NCBI GenBank assembly: GCA_020171895.1
Contig: JAIVAN010000005.1
Location: 1-64,000 of the forward strand
Length of the DNA stretch: 64,000 bases
DNA from: Bacillus timonensis
Lineage (GTDB): Bacteria; Bacillota; Bacilli; Bacillales; Bacillaceae_L
Reading direction: 5' to 3'
Below, piece after piece: positions 48,862-58,487 of the stretch. Position 1 is the first letter of the stretch; each line of letters starts with the position of its first letter. The notes under the pieces were generated by a model. The model made no database searches and was not told the origin of the DNA. It saw nothing but the letters and a program-made list of their open reading frames with translations. The position numbers and the translations under genes are program-made.

Positions 48862-49998
48862 ATGAAAAAGAGGGACTACCAAATCTGTACAAACTGCGTA
48901 ATGGATACAACTGATAGTAAAATAGTTTTTGATGAAAAAGGTGTCTGTGATTATTGTAATAGCTATTATAATGAATTACTTCCTAACTGGCAGCCGAATA
49001 TGAATAATGAAGTAGAGCTTGAAAGGGTTGCAAAACAGATTCGCGAAGAAGGTAAAGGAAAAGAATATGATTGTATTTTGGGGCTGAGTGGAGGAACTGA
49101 TAGTTCTTATTTAGCTTATATTGCAAAAGAAAAAATGGGATTAAGACCTTTAATTTATACAGTCGATACAGGATGGAATTTAAATGTAGCGGTAGAAAAC
49201 ATTGAAAGATTAGTAAAAGCCTTGGATTTAGATATGTATACTGAAGTAATAAATTGGGAAGAGATGAGAGATTTACAACTTGCATTCTTTAAATCGCAAG
49301 TAGCTTATCAGGATCTTCCACAAGATCATGTAATATTTGCCGGATTATACAATTATGCTGTTAAGCATGGTATTAAATATGTATTATCTGGATCAAATAA
49401 TGCAACTGAGTGTGTACGTCCACCAATAGAATGGGTTCATCTTAATGATCTTACTTTAATAAAAGATATTCATAAAAGATTTGGGAAAGTTAAGCTCAGA
49501 ACACTTCCAATGACTAGCATGTTTAAATATAGATTATATTATGCATACGTTAAAGGGATGAAACGTGTAGCGCCCTTAGATTTAATTCATTATGATAAAG
49601 ATGAAGCTGAAAAGATATTGAAAGAAAAATATGGCTGGGAAAAATACGAGAATAAGCACTATGAGAATATTTTTACTAGGTTTTATGAAGGCTATTATTT
49701 ACCTAAGAAATTTGGTTATGATAAGAGGAAATCTTATTTATCAAATATGATTCTAACTGATCAAATGACACGTGATGAAGCCTTAGAAAAATTAGCCCAA
49801 CCTCCATATAGCGAAGATACAATGCAAGATGACTTGGAGTATATTGCAAAAAAATTAGGTATTACTAAGTATGAATTTGAACAGATAATTAATAGTGAAA
49901 ATAAGACGTATCAAGATTATAAAAATTCCCTGGGTTTAATTGAGTTTTCAATTAAAATGGCAAAAAAATTCGGAGTAGAAAAACGTAATTTCCGTTAA
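48862..49998 (+). CDS. N-acetyl sugar amidotransferase, WbpG/PseA/WbuX-like
   Basis: Protein of 378 residues of the ATP-pyrophosphatase (PP-loop) type: LGLSGGTDSSYLAYIA (about 73-88). The N-terminal cysteines ICTNCVMDTTD and GVCDYCN look like a zinc site. The family converts an acetamido group of a sugar to an acetamidino group using ammonia from a HisH-like partner. The HisH- and HisF-like genes follow. Acting on L-FucNAc (giving FucNAm) is inferred from the preceding capEFG genes, as in wbuX-wbuY-wbuZ O-antigen loci. Confidence 0.92.
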   Translation: MKKRDYQICTNCVMDTTDSKIVFDEKGVCDYCNSYYNELLPNWQPNMNNEVELERVAKQIREEGKGKEYDCILGLSGGTDSSYLAYIAKEKMGLRPLIYTVDTGWNLNVAVENIERLVKALDLDMYTEVINWEEMRDLQLAFFKSQVAYQDLPQDHVIFAGLYNYAVKHGIKYVLSGSNNATECVRPPIEWVHLNDLTLIKDIHKRFGKVKLRTLPMTSMFKYRLYYAYVKGMKRVAPLDLIHYDKDEAEKILKEKYGWEKYENKHYENIFTRFYEGYYLPKKFGYDKRKSYLSNMILTDQMTRDEALEKLAQPPYSEDTMQDDLEYIAKKLGITKYEFEQIINSENKTYQDYKNSLGLIEFSIKMAKKFGVEKRNFR

Positions 49999-50020
49999 TT
50001 GATAAATAAAGGTGATGAAT

Positions 50021-50638
50021 ATGCTAGCAATAATAGATTATGGGGTTGGTAATGTAAGCTCGATAATAAACATGTTTAAAAAAATTGGAGTTCCAGCCAT
50101 TGCTACAAGCGAACCTTCAGAAATTGAGAGATCTGATAAATTAATTCTACCTGGGGTGGGCTCATTCGATGCGGGTATGCAAAAACTAAATAAAAGCGGA
50201 TTAGTTGAAGTAATAAAAAATCATGCACTCAAAGAACAAAAGCCACTTTTAGGTATTTGTCTCGGGATGCAAATGTTAGGTAGAAAGAGCGAAGAAGGAG
50301 AGCAACTTGGCTTATCACTGATTCCTTTTGATAATAAACGGTTTAATTTTTCGGGAGATAAATCGTTAAAAGTTCCTCACATGGGTTGGGATATAACGAC
50401 GACAATGATAAAAGATGACCCTTTGGTAAAAGACTTAGATCCGTTGCAAAGATATTATTTTGTTCATTCTTATCATGCAGTATGCGATAGTGAAGATAAT
50501 GTACTGATGAGATGTGATTATGGATACCCTTTTGCAGCTGCGGTTAAAAGGGATAACATATATGGAGCTCAATTTCATCCTGAGAAAAGCCACAAATTCG
50601 GCATGGCTTTGTTAGAGAATTTTGCGAGGAGGGTGTAA
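50021..50638 (+). CDS. HisH-like glutamine amidotransferase of the sugar-amidination trio
   Basis: ATG 50021 is preferred because AAAGGTGAT lies at good spacing; GTG 50012 and ATG 50015 are too close. The 205-residue class I glutaminase has LPGVGSFDAGM, the nucleophile Cys in LGICLGMQMLG (about 76-86) and the His-Glu pair in FHPEKSHKFG. It would supply ammonia to the PP-loop amidotransferase. A true histidine-pathway role is unlikely, as no other his genes are near. Confidence 0.92.
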   Translation: MLAIIDYGVGNVSSIINMFKKIGVPAIATSEPSEIERSDKLILPGVGSFDAGMQKLNKSGLVEVIKNHALKEQKPLLGICLGMQMLGRKSEEGEQLGLSLIPFDNKRFNFSGDKSLKVPHMGWDITTTMIKDDPLVKDLDPLQRYYFVHSYHAVCDSEDNVLMRCDYGYPFAAAVKRDNIYGAQFHPEKSHKFGMALLENFARRV

Positions 50639-51436
50639 ATGTATTACAGACCCAGACTTATACCTTGTCTTTCAATAAAAAATAGAGGATTGGTGAAAAC
50701 GACAAAATTTTCAAACCCTCGTTATTTAGGAGATCCTATAAATGCAGTAAAGATTTTCAATGGTAAGGGCGTAGATGAACTATGTATATTAGATATTACA
50801 GCATCATCAGAAAAAAGAGGTCCTGATTTCGAGTATTTAAAAGACATCGCAAGTGAGGCATTTATGCCATTAAGTTACGGTGGAGGTATTACTAATATAT
50901 CAGAAATAGAAAGATTATTTTATATCGGATATGAAAAGGTCATTATGAATACATCTTTTATACTCTCACCTGAGTTAATAAAAGAAGCCTCAAACTTTGC
51001 TGGGAGTCAAAGTATTGTTGTGTCTATTGATGTTAAAAGTGAACTTTTTGGTAGAAAGTTTTGCTACATTAATGATGGGTTAACTAAAGTGAAACAAGAT
51101 CCAGTAAGGCTAGCAAAGAAAGCTGAACAAATGGGTGCAGGAGAAATTTTATTGAATTCAATTACCTATGATGGAACAATGAAAGGATACGACATTGAAC
51201 TAGTAAAAGCTGTAACTGAGGCAGTTTCAATTCCAGTAATAGCTTGTGGTGGTGCAAAGAATATTTATGACTTCAAAATGGTTCTTGAAGAAGGTGGAGC
51301 ACATGCAGCAGCAGCAGGAAGTTTATATGTTTATTATGGCTCACAAAAAGCTGTATTAATAACAGCACCAGAAGAAAAAGAACTATTAGAAATTGGAGTC
51401 TATAAGTCTCCTTTATCCATTACAAAACATGTGTAA
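50639..51436 (+). CDS. HisF-like TIM-barrel protein of the sugar-amidination trio (WbuZ-like)
   Basis: Protein of 265 residues beginning at the base after the HisH stop codon, with AGGAGGGTG ahead of ATG 50639. It shows the HisF barrel pattern: RLIPCLSIKNRGLVKTTKF (about 5-23), ELCILDITAS, PLSYGGGITN, VSIDVK and VIACGGAKN. The divergent opening (Ser-Ile-Lys where HisF has Asp-Val) marks the WbuZ-type sugar-modification branch. It probably forms the ammonia-channelling complex with the HisH-like subunit. Confidence 0.92.
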   Translation: MYYRPRLIPCLSIKNRGLVKTTKFSNPRYLGDPINAVKIFNGKGVDELCILDITASSEKRGPDFEYLKDIASEAFMPLSYGGGITNISEIERLFYIGYEKVIMNTSFILSPELIKEASNFAGSQSIVVSIDVKSELFGRKFCYINDGLTKVKQDPVRLAKKAEQMGAGEILLNSITYDGTMKGYDIELVKAVTEAVSIPVIACGGAKNIYDFKMVLEEGGAHAAAAGSLYVYYGSQKAVLITAPEEKELLEIGVYKSPLSITKHV

Positions 51437-51479
51437 TTGAGGGGTTTGAATATTCAATAGGAAATTGTGAGGGAAACCT

Positions 51480-52685
51480 ATGAAAGTTTTATTAATTGAC
51501 GTGAATTACAAATATAGCAGTACCGGTAAAATAGTACACGATTTGTATACAGACCTAACAAACAATGGTCACCAAGCTGCAGTATGTTATGGTAGAGGCC
51601 CTTTAGAGAATGCACCGAATGTTTACAAGTTTAGTAGTAATGCTGAAGTATATGCACATGCATTACTCACTCGTGTTACAGGGTTAACCGGTAAATATTC
51701 CCCTTTGGCGACACGCAATTTGATAAAATTCATGGATGAATTCAAACCAGATGTTGTCCATATTCACGAACTCCATGCATATTTTATAAATATTGCGCCA
51801 GTTTTAAATTATTTAAAGGAAAATAAAGTTAAAACTATATGGACATTTCACTGTGAGTTTATGTATACCGGAAAATGTGGACATGCATTTGACTGTGAGA
51901 AATGGAAAACTGAATGTGGAAATTGCCCTCAAGTAAGGGAATACCCATCTAGTTTTTTCTTTGACTTCACCCGAAAAATGTTTAATGAGAAGAAGAAGCT
52001 TTTCAATGGATTTGATAACCTGACAATTGTAACACCATCTTACTGGTTATCGGGTAGAGTAAATGAATCCTTTTTAGCAGATAAAGATGTTCGAGTAATT
52101 CATAATGGAATTGACACTACGAATACATTTTATCCACGAAATTTTGACCATCTTAAAAAGCTCCACAATATTACTGATGAAAAAATAGTTGTAGCCGTAG
52201 CTCCAGATTTAATGTCAGAGCAAAAAGGTGGAAGGTGGGTTAAGGAATTAGCAGCCAGGTTTAAAGACAAGCGGGTTAAGTTCATTCTCATTGGTGTTGA
52301 CGACCTAAGCGAAGAGTTTGGTGATAATATTATTGCACTGGGTAGGACGAAAAACCAGATAGAACTTGCAGAATATTATTCAATGGCAGATCTCACTATT
52401 CTTACGAGTATGAAAGAAACCTTTTCATTGGTTTGTGCTGAAAGTTTAGCCTGTGGAACTCCAATAATTGGTTTTGATTCCGGCGCACCAAGTGAAGTTG
52501 CGCCTAAAGGTTATGGAATGTTTGTTCCATACGGCGATGTTGATAGTTTAGAGAAAGCTGTAAGAGTGTCTTTTGAGGAAACAGAGATCTTTAATTCCAA
52601 AGATGAATGTGTAAACTATAGTAAGCACAACTATTCAAAAGAATCAATGTATAATAATTATTTAGATTTGTACTTGAAATATTAA
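51480..52685 (+). CDS. Glycosyltransferase family 4
   Basis: Protein of 401 residues, GT-B fold. N-terminal domain begins KVLLIDVNYKYSSTGKIVHDL and has PDVVHIHELHAYF, and a cysteine-rich segment (CGHAFDCEKWKTECGNCPQV, about 141-160) seen in WcaC-like transferases, possibly metal binding. C-terminal domain has TILTSMKETFSLVCAESLACGTPIIGFDSGA. GAGGGAAACC precedes the ATG. The acceptor and sugar are unknown; it belongs to the repeat-unit assembly line. Confidence 0.9.
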   Translation: MKVLLIDVNYKYSSTGKIVHDLYTDLTNNGHQAAVCYGRGPLENAPNVYKFSSNAEVYAHALLTRVTGLTGKYSPLATRNLIKFMDEFKPDVVHIHELHAYFINIAPVLNYLKENKVKTIWTFHCEFMYTGKCGHAFDCEKWKTECGNCPQVREYPSSFFFDFTRKMFNEKKKLFNGFDNLTIVTPSYWLSGRVNESFLADKDVRVIHNGIDTTNTFYPRNFDHLKKLHNITDEKIVVAVAPDLMSEQKGGRWVKELAARFKDKRVKFILIGVDDLSEEFGDNIIALGRTKNQIELAEYYSMADLTILTSMKETFSLVCAESLACGTPIIGFDSGAPSEVAPKGYGMFVPYGDVDSLEKAVRVSFEETEIFNSKDECVNYSKHNYSKESMYNNYLDLYLKY

Positions 52686-52706
52686 GGAAAAAAGGAGAAA
52701 TTCGAA

Positions 52707-53807
52707 TTGAAGTTATTATTTCTCACTAATATTCCATCACCGTATATGGTAAATTTTTTTAATGAATTAGGAAAGCTTTGTAAATTAACAGTGCTTTTTG
52801 AAAAACACAGTTCTAGTGAAAGAGACAATAGTTGGACAGAATTTAACTTTAATAATTTTGAAGGAATTATAATGAAAGGTATAAGCACCGGTGTAGATTC
52901 ATCTTTTTGTCCGCAGGTGATTAATTATATAAAGAAAAATACTTATGATTATATTATAGTAACTAACCCTGCAACACCAACGGGAATCATTGCAATAGAA
53001 TATATGAGATTACGTAAAATTCCATATATATTGGAAAGTGAAGGTAGTTTTGCAAAAGATGGAAAAGGGATAAAAGAAAAATTTAAAAAGCATATAATGT
53101 CAGGTGCTCAGTTGTATCTTAGTACAACTCCTAAAGCAGATGAGTACTTTTTAACATATGGGGCTACAAAAGAAAAAATTGTAAAATACCCTTTTACATC
53201 ACTCTATGATAAAGATTTAATGATAAAAATTCCAAGCCAAACTGAAAAAGAAGAATTAAGACAAAGGCTCAGATTAAAAGGTGAGAAAATTGCAATAGCT
53301 GTTGGTAGATTTATTCCGTTGAAATATTATGATGTATTAATAAGTGCCTGGAGACAAATGAATAAAGATTACCAATTATACCTAATTGGGGATGGCCAAG
53401 AACAACAAAATTATGAAAAGTTGATTGAAAAATATAATTTGCTTAACGTTGAGTTAATTGATTTTAAATCTAAGGAAGAGCTTTTTAATTATTATAAAGC
53501 AGCAGATATATTTATACACCCAACTAGCACTGATGTTTGGGGGCTTGTAATCAACGAAGCTATGGCTTGTGGTCTACCAATTGTTACTACAGAGATGTGT
53601 ATCGCTGGGCTAGAACTAGTAAACGATTATGAGAATGGATTTATTGTCCCGGTAGGGAATGAAAAGCAGCTAGTTGATAAAGTAAACCTAATTTTAAATA
53701 ATGACAAATTAAGGTATACTATGGCAAAAAAGAGTTTAGAGAAAATAAAGTGGTATACTTTTGAAAATATGGCAAGAAGACATATTGAGATATTAAAAAG
53801 GACATAA
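52707..53807 (+). CDS. Glycosyltransferase family 4
   Basis: Protein of 366 residues from TTG 52707 with AAAGGAG upstream. It begins KLLFLTNIPSPYMVNFFNEL, the usual opening of one GT4 subgroup, and has AVGRFIPLKYYDVLISAWRQ and the donor-site block FIHPTSTDVWGLVINEAMACGLPIVTTE (about 270-297). Cytoplasmic or membrane-peripheral, adding one sugar to the lipid-linked repeat unit. The sugar specificity is not readable. Confidence 0.9.
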   Translation: MKLLFLTNIPSPYMVNFFNELGKLCKLTVLFEKHSSSERDNSWTEFNFNNFEGIIMKGISTGVDSSFCPQVINYIKKNTYDYIIVTNPATPTGIIAIEYMRLRKIPYILESEGSFAKDGKGIKEKFKKHIMSGAQLYLSTTPKADEYFLTYGATKEKIVKYPFTSLYDKDLMIKIPSQTEKEELRQRLRLKGEKIAIAVGRFIPLKYYDVLISAWRQMNKDYQLYLIGDGQEQQNYEKLIEKYNLLNVELIDFKSKEELFNYYKAADIFIHPTSTDVWGLVINEAMACGLPIVTTEMCIAGLELVNDYENGFIVPVGNEKQLVDKVNLILNNDKLRYTMAKKSLEKIKWYTFENMARRHIEILKRT

Positions 53808-53832
53808 ATGGTAGGATTGGGGAAATAAAAAA

Positions 53833-54840
53833 ATGCACAAGTCTGATTTTAACGAGAGTAGGTATATTACTTTAATAAAATCGTTTGCAATTATAAGCGT
53901 GATATGTGCTCATAGTGCAGTTATACCTAATAGTTATAGCTATATGAATCAAATAGTTAGTCTTCTCCTTCATAGTATTGGTTCAATGGGTGTACCTATA
54001 TTTTTTATAATATCAGGTTATTTATTTAATAGAAGTGATAAATCATTAAAGCAATTTTCTAATGGCAAAGTTAAAACAATAATTGTGCCTTGGGTAACTT
54101 GCGCAACAGTAGTTTGGCTATATGTAGTATTAAGAAAGGGCGGTATATCTCTTTCTTCATGGTTTGAATTTGTAGTTGGAGTGAAACACTCAACTTATTA
54201 TCTTACAGTATTACTTTTATTTTTTTTGATATATTTTTATTTGAAGAAAAATGATATATTTTTAATTTCTACAGGTATTTTATCAATAATAAGTATTACA
54301 GCAACTTCATATTCAAATAATATTTTAAATGAAATAACAATAACACCTTATTTAAATCCTTTTAATTGGATGCTTTATTTTTCAATCGGACTATTAATCA
54401 ATAAGTATAACCTATTAGGTAGAATTGCTATATTAGCAAAGAGAACATTACTTTTAAATATTGTGGTCTTAATAACTATTCTTTATCTAAATTTAAGGGT
54501 GAATCAATCTCTTTCATATTGGTCTGATTTTGCTATTATCAACATTCTTATATCAACCTTCGTTATTTTAGGGCTTTCTAGTTACTTAACAAATTTTAAA
54601 TGGAATTTTTTACTTTTGCTGGGTAAATACTCTTTTACCATATATCTATTGCACGAGTTGGTGGTTGGTTTGATAGTTAACCTTTCATCTAGGGTAGATA
54701 TTTGGTTCATCACTATTCTAAGACCAGTAATAATACTTTTTATAGTGATGGCTGGAATTATATTTTATAAACAGAGTGCAAGGAAATTAAAATTTGAAAA
54801 TAAATTATTAATGCTTATTGGGGTTAATAATAATAGATAA
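53833..54840 (+). CDS. Acyltransferase family 3 membrane protein
   Basis: Protein of 335 residues with about ten transmembrane segments. The family markers are the early RYITLIKSFAIISVICAHSA (catalytic-type His) and VPIFFIISGYLFNRS. Members move acetyl or other acyl groups onto sugars of surface polymers at the membrane. It probably O-acetylates the EPS repeat unit; the position is unknown. The gene is markedly AT-rich, like its neighbours. Confidence 0.88.
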   Translation: MHKSDFNESRYITLIKSFAIISVICAHSAVIPNSYSYMNQIVSLLLHSIGSMGVPIFFIISGYLFNRSDKSLKQFSNGKVKTIIVPWVTCATVVWLYVVLRKGGISLSSWFEFVVGVKHSTYYLTVLLLFFLIYFYLKKNDIFLISTGILSIISITATSYSNNILNEITITPYLNPFNWMLYFSIGLLINKYNLLGRIAILAKRTLLLNIVVLITILYLNLRVNQSLSYWSDFAIINILISTFVILGLSSYLTNFKWNFLLLLGKYSFTIYLLHELVVGLIVNLSSRVDIWFITILRPVIILFIVMAGIIFYKQSARKLKFENKLLMLIGVNNNR

Positions 54841-54857
54841 AAGGAGGAGGGTGGTTG

Positions 54858-56054
54858 ATGAGAATATTGTTTTTAGGTTCTGCGACAAGTCGGGAACAAG
54901 TCAGATATTTATCAGGTGGATCAATTGCAGGGAACAAAATGCAGGTAAATGTTTTAGAAAACTTAAACAAATATGAAGATGTGGATATAAAAGCTTTAAC
55001 AGTATTAAGTGTTGCACCTTTCCCTAAGGATAAAGCATTTTATATAAGAAAGAAGCAGTTGGTAATTTCTGAGGGATTAACTGCTATTCAAGTTCCGTTT
55101 GTCAATATACCCATTATTAAACAAATTTGGCAAATGACTAGTGTGTATTTAGAAGCTAGAAAGATAATTAAAAGTGAAGATATTGACTTAGTATTCTCCT
55201 TTAATCTTTTTCCACAGGTCGGTGTACCACTTACAAAAGTACAAAAGAAATTTAACTTACCGACAATATCTTTACTTGCTGATCTGCCAATAGATGATAA
55301 TTATAATCGTAAGGGAATCGGAGTAGTGTTAAGAAAGTGCTTTGATTATTTAACTCTTAGCGCCATAGCTAAATGCAAGACTCTTTTAGTACTTAATAAA
55401 AATGCTATTAATCAGTATGCTCCACATGCTCGATATAGGGTTATAGAAGGTGGAGTGGATAACGAGGAAATTCAGATTGATCGAGTAGATTATTCATCTA
55501 AAAATAAGAAAAACATCATATATTCAGGTGCCTTGACAGAGTATAGCGGAGTTCTTAATTTAATAAATGCAATGACAAAAATACAAGATAAAACATTAGT
55601 TTTAGATATTTATGGTGGAGGATTGCTAGAGTCATATATTAAGCGCAAGGCTGAAGAATTACCAAATGTTAATTTCTTTGGTAGTGTTGACAATGCTACG
55701 ATGCGTAAATTGCAACGAGAGGCATATTTATTAGTTAACCCCAGACCAATTGATGATCCCATAAGTAAAGTAACTTTCCCATCTAAAATTTTCGAATATA
55801 TGATAAGTGGAACAGCAACTCTAACAACTAAATTAAATGGTTTTACTGAGGATTATTTGGATAAAATGTTTATGATCGAATCAAATGACCCAATAGAAAT
55901 TGCTGCAAAAATCGATGAAATTATGAAAATGGACCCTTTGCTTTTAGAAGACAAAGCGTCTAAAGCCTTAAACTTTATCAAGGAAAACAAAACTTGGGAA
56001 AAACAGAGTATTAGAATATATGATTTTTTTAAGAAGATAGTTGCTGAAAAATAA
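54858..56054 (+). CDS. Glycosyltransferase family 4
   Basis: ATG 54858 follows AAGGAGG; TTG 54855 is the first possible start. The protein (about 398 residues) is GT-B type, with RILFLGSATSREQVRYLSGG at the start, NIIYSGALTEYSGVLNLINAM, and the donor-binding block SKVTFPSKIFEYMISGTATLTT (about 302-323). It is one of five GT4-type enzymes in the window. The sugar it transfers cannot be assigned. Confidence 0.88.
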   Translation: MRILFLGSATSREQVRYLSGGSIAGNKMQVNVLENLNKYEDVDIKALTVLSVAPFPKDKAFYIRKKQLVISEGLTAIQVPFVNIPIIKQIWQMTSVYLEARKIIKSEDIDLVFSFNLFPQVGVPLTKVQKKFNLPTISLLADLPIDDNYNRKGIGVVLRKCFDYLTLSAIAKCKTLLVLNKNAINQYAPHARYRVIEGGVDNEEIQIDRVDYSSKNKKNIIYSGALTEYSGVLNLINAMTKIQDKTLVLDIYGGGLLESYIKRKAEELPNVNFFGSVDNATMRKLQREAYLLVNPRPIDDPISKVTFPSKIFEYMISGTATLTTKLNGFTEDYLDKMFMIESNDPIEIAAKIDEIMKMDPLLLEDKASKALNFIKENKTWEKQSIRIYDFFKKIVAEK

Positions 56055-56098
56055 CAGTTTCTTAAAAAATTATAATTTAGGTAGGAAGGGTTATTAGG

Positions 56099-57379
56099 AT
56101 GTTATTCAATATAAGGACTACTGAATTAGATGGAGATAGCTCACGTGCTAATGCTTATAATAAAATATTCACATATATGGTTGTAATTCAAGTAGTTTTT
56201 GTAGTTCTTGCTATTATTCCTGGAGTAAATCTTTTCCTAAAGGTGTTACAGCTACCAGTATTACTTCTTTTATGGTTTGTATTTTATATAAGTAAGGACA
56301 AAGTTTTGATAAAACCATGGATGATTTTAGGTATCATATGGTTGGTTTATATGCTTCTAATTGGGTATGGCTTAAATGATTTTAAAGCTCAGTCACGCCT
56401 CATTACAGATGGTTCATTATTCTTTTTTATGTTTATAATAAATGATTATTTGTACCGTAAAGACATGAGTGAATTATCAAGAATAGGAAAATATTCTGCA
56501 GTTATGATTATAATTACATTATTATACTCCTATTTTGTTTTAAGGGATTATCCAATGTTAGCTCGAGATACAGCTTCGGGCCTTGCTGGTAGTAAAGCAA
56601 CTGGGATTGCTGGTTATGATTATATATACGGACTAGTAATTTTAATACCATTGTTTACAAGCAAGATGATTGACACTTTTAAAAATGGGGATAAGAAAAA
56701 TGGAACACTATTTACCATTCTTCTTATATTATCTCTTGTATATATTACTAAGAGTCAATTTGCTACAGCTCTTCTTCTGTCACTAGTTGGTATAATTTTA
56801 GGACTTTTAGTAAGAAAAGTAAAATCTGTTTTATCTCTATTTATAAATACCTTATTAATAGTGTTGTTTTTATTGTTAGCCTTTAATATAGTTAATGTTC
56901 TTCTTTGGCTTACTAGTATTCTTGACAGTATGGTTTTAAAAGAGAGAATCTATCTGGTTATAAATCTATTTCAAACAAAAGATTTTGTAGGGATTGATCG
57001 GTTCGACAGAATGAATAACACACTAAATGCTTTTTTTGAGTATCCTTTTGGGGCTGTGTTTTATGGTGCACGATTTATGTATGACACTCTGGGAGTGGAT
57101 TTCCATACTGAATGGTTGAGTACTATAGCTTATTTTGGATGGCAAGGATTGCTCCTATTTACAGCTTGGATACTAGCTTATTTAAGAGAAGTAGTTAGAC
57201 GAGTAAAACAATATACTTCCCTAACATATATCTATGTTCAATTTATTATGATATTTTTAGTTGGTTTATTTAATCCTACACATTATTCAGCCGGCTATTA
57301 TTTTATGGCTTATTTTTTGTCAGTAACTATGGTTTTTATTGGTGAAAACAAAAGTAGAAATTTAGATAAAAAAACTTAA
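56099..57379 (+). CDS. Probable polysaccharide polymerase (Wzy)
   Basis: Polytopic membrane protein of 426 residues with about ten to eleven transmembrane segments and a large external loop (about 290-345, with FHTEWLSTIAYFGWQGLL nearby), the topology of Wzy/O-antigen-ligase-like proteins. Sequence conservation in this group is poor, so the call depends on topology and context: it is the only such protein in a locus that also has a Wzx flippase and a Wzz-type regulator. It would join repeat units outside the membrane. Confidence 0.8.
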   Translation: MLFNIRTTELDGDSSRANAYNKIFTYMVVIQVVFVVLAIIPGVNLFLKVLQLPVLLLLWFVFYISKDKVLIKPWMILGIIWLVYMLLIGYGLNDFKAQSRLITDGSLFFFMFIINDYLYRKDMSELSRIGKYSAVMIIITLLYSYFVLRDYPMLARDTASGLAGSKATGIAGYDYIYGLVILIPLFTSKMIDTFKNGDKKNGTLFTILLILSLVYITKSQFATALLLSLVGIILGLLVRKVKSVLSLFINTLLIVLFLLLAFNIVNVLLWLTSILDSMVLKERIYLVINLFQTKDFVGIDRFDRMNNTLNAFFEYPFGAVFYGARFMYDTLGVDFHTEWLSTIAYFGWQGLLLFTAWILAYLREVVRRVKQYTSLTYIYVQFIMIFLVGLFNPTHYSAGYYFMAYFLSVTMVFIGENKSRNLDKKT

Positions 57380-57548
57380 TTTTAAGAAATGGTATGTAAT
57401 TTATAAGTTTATATATTATTAAATTTATCAATATGGTTTAAGAGAAAATTGCAATTAAAAATATATTAGCATGTTTAAATGTAATAAAGTGAAAATATTA
57501 AAGGATTTTAAAATCAAATTTTAAATTATTTGGATAGGAGGTAAGATA

Positions 57549-58463
57549 ATGCCAGCACCCGTAATAATTTTTGTATACAATCGTGAGGAACATGTGAAAA
57601 AGTGTTTGGAGGCACTTGGGAAAAATCGATTAGCTAATGAAACAAAAATTTACATTTTTTCGGATGGTCCTAAAAACGAAAAAGATAAGGCAAAAGTTGA
57701 ATCTGTTCGTAAATATTTGAACACTATAAAGAATTCAAAACTATTTAAATCAATATCAATTATTTCTTCAGCGGAAAACAAGGGACTTGCTAATTCCGTT
57801 ATAGAGGGAGTAACAAAGATAATAAATAAGTACGGACGTGTAATTGTGGTAGAAGATGATGCAATAGCTTCAATAAATTTTCTTGAATATATGAATTCTT
57901 GTTTAGATAGTTATCAACAAAATAAGCAAATCGGTGCTATAGGAGGATTTACTATTCCGATAGTGTTTCCTGATAATTTTAAAAATGATGTTTTCTTAGT
58001 TAATAGAGGGAGCAGCTATGCTTGGGCTACTTGGGTTGATCGATGGATGAAGGTTGATTGGGAGGTAAAAGATTATAAATATTTTAAGTATAATCTATTT
58101 AAAAGAAAAGCATTTGACAAGTATGCATCAGGCAGGTCTGCCATGCTTGATAATCAGATGACAGGTATTATAGATTCTTGGGCTATTAGGTTTTCATATG
58201 CAATGCATAAAAACAAATTGTTATGGGTAATGCCTAAAATTTCAAAAATTCAAACTATTGGATTTGATGGATCTGGTACACATTGTAGTACAGAAACGAT
58301 TTATGAGAATGTCAAGCTGGACTCTGGTGAACGCAACCTTGTGTATGATAACGCATCTTTTGATAAAAGAATTGCCCAAGAGTATGGTAGACATTTTAAA
58401 AGTCCCTATGATTCCCTGAAAAAGATTTATTATTTTATAAAAAGAGAACTGCTCAATAGTTAA
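57549..58463 (+). CDS. GT2-like/GNT-I-like glycosyltransferase
   Basis: Protein of 304 residues with a GT-A domain: PAPVIIFVYNREEHVKKCLEAL at the start, SSAENKGLANSVIEGV, and the metal-binding acids in VIVVEDDAIASINFLEYM (about 97-114), followed by GAIGGF and SYAWATWVDRWMKVDW. It resembles sugar-transfer associated proteins of surface-polysaccharide loci. GATAGGAGG precedes ATG 57549. A 169-base AT-rich gap without recognisable signals separates it from wzy. Confidence 0.85.
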   Translation: MPAPVIIFVYNREEHVKKCLEALGKNRLANETKIYIFSDGPKNEKDKAKVESVRKYLNTIKNSKLFKSISIISSAENKGLANSVIEGVTKIINKYGRVIVVEDDAIASINFLEYMNSCLDSYQQNKQIGAIGGFTIPIVFPDNFKNDVFLVNRGSSYAWATWVDRWMKVDWEVKDYKYFKYNLFKRKAFDKYASGRSAMLDNQMTGIIDSWAIRFSYAMHKNKLLWVMPKISKIQTIGFDGSGTHCSTETIYENVKLDSGERNLVYDNASFDKRIAQEYGRHFKSPYDSLKKIYYFIKRELLNS

Positions 58464-58487
58464 AATTCAAACTGCTTAGGTGCTGAA

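Noticed and set aside
50021-51436. Histidine biosynthesis genes hisH and hisF
   Set aside because: No other his genes are near, and both follow a PP-loop sugar amidotransferase gene in an EPS locus, so the sugar-modification paralogues are the better reading.
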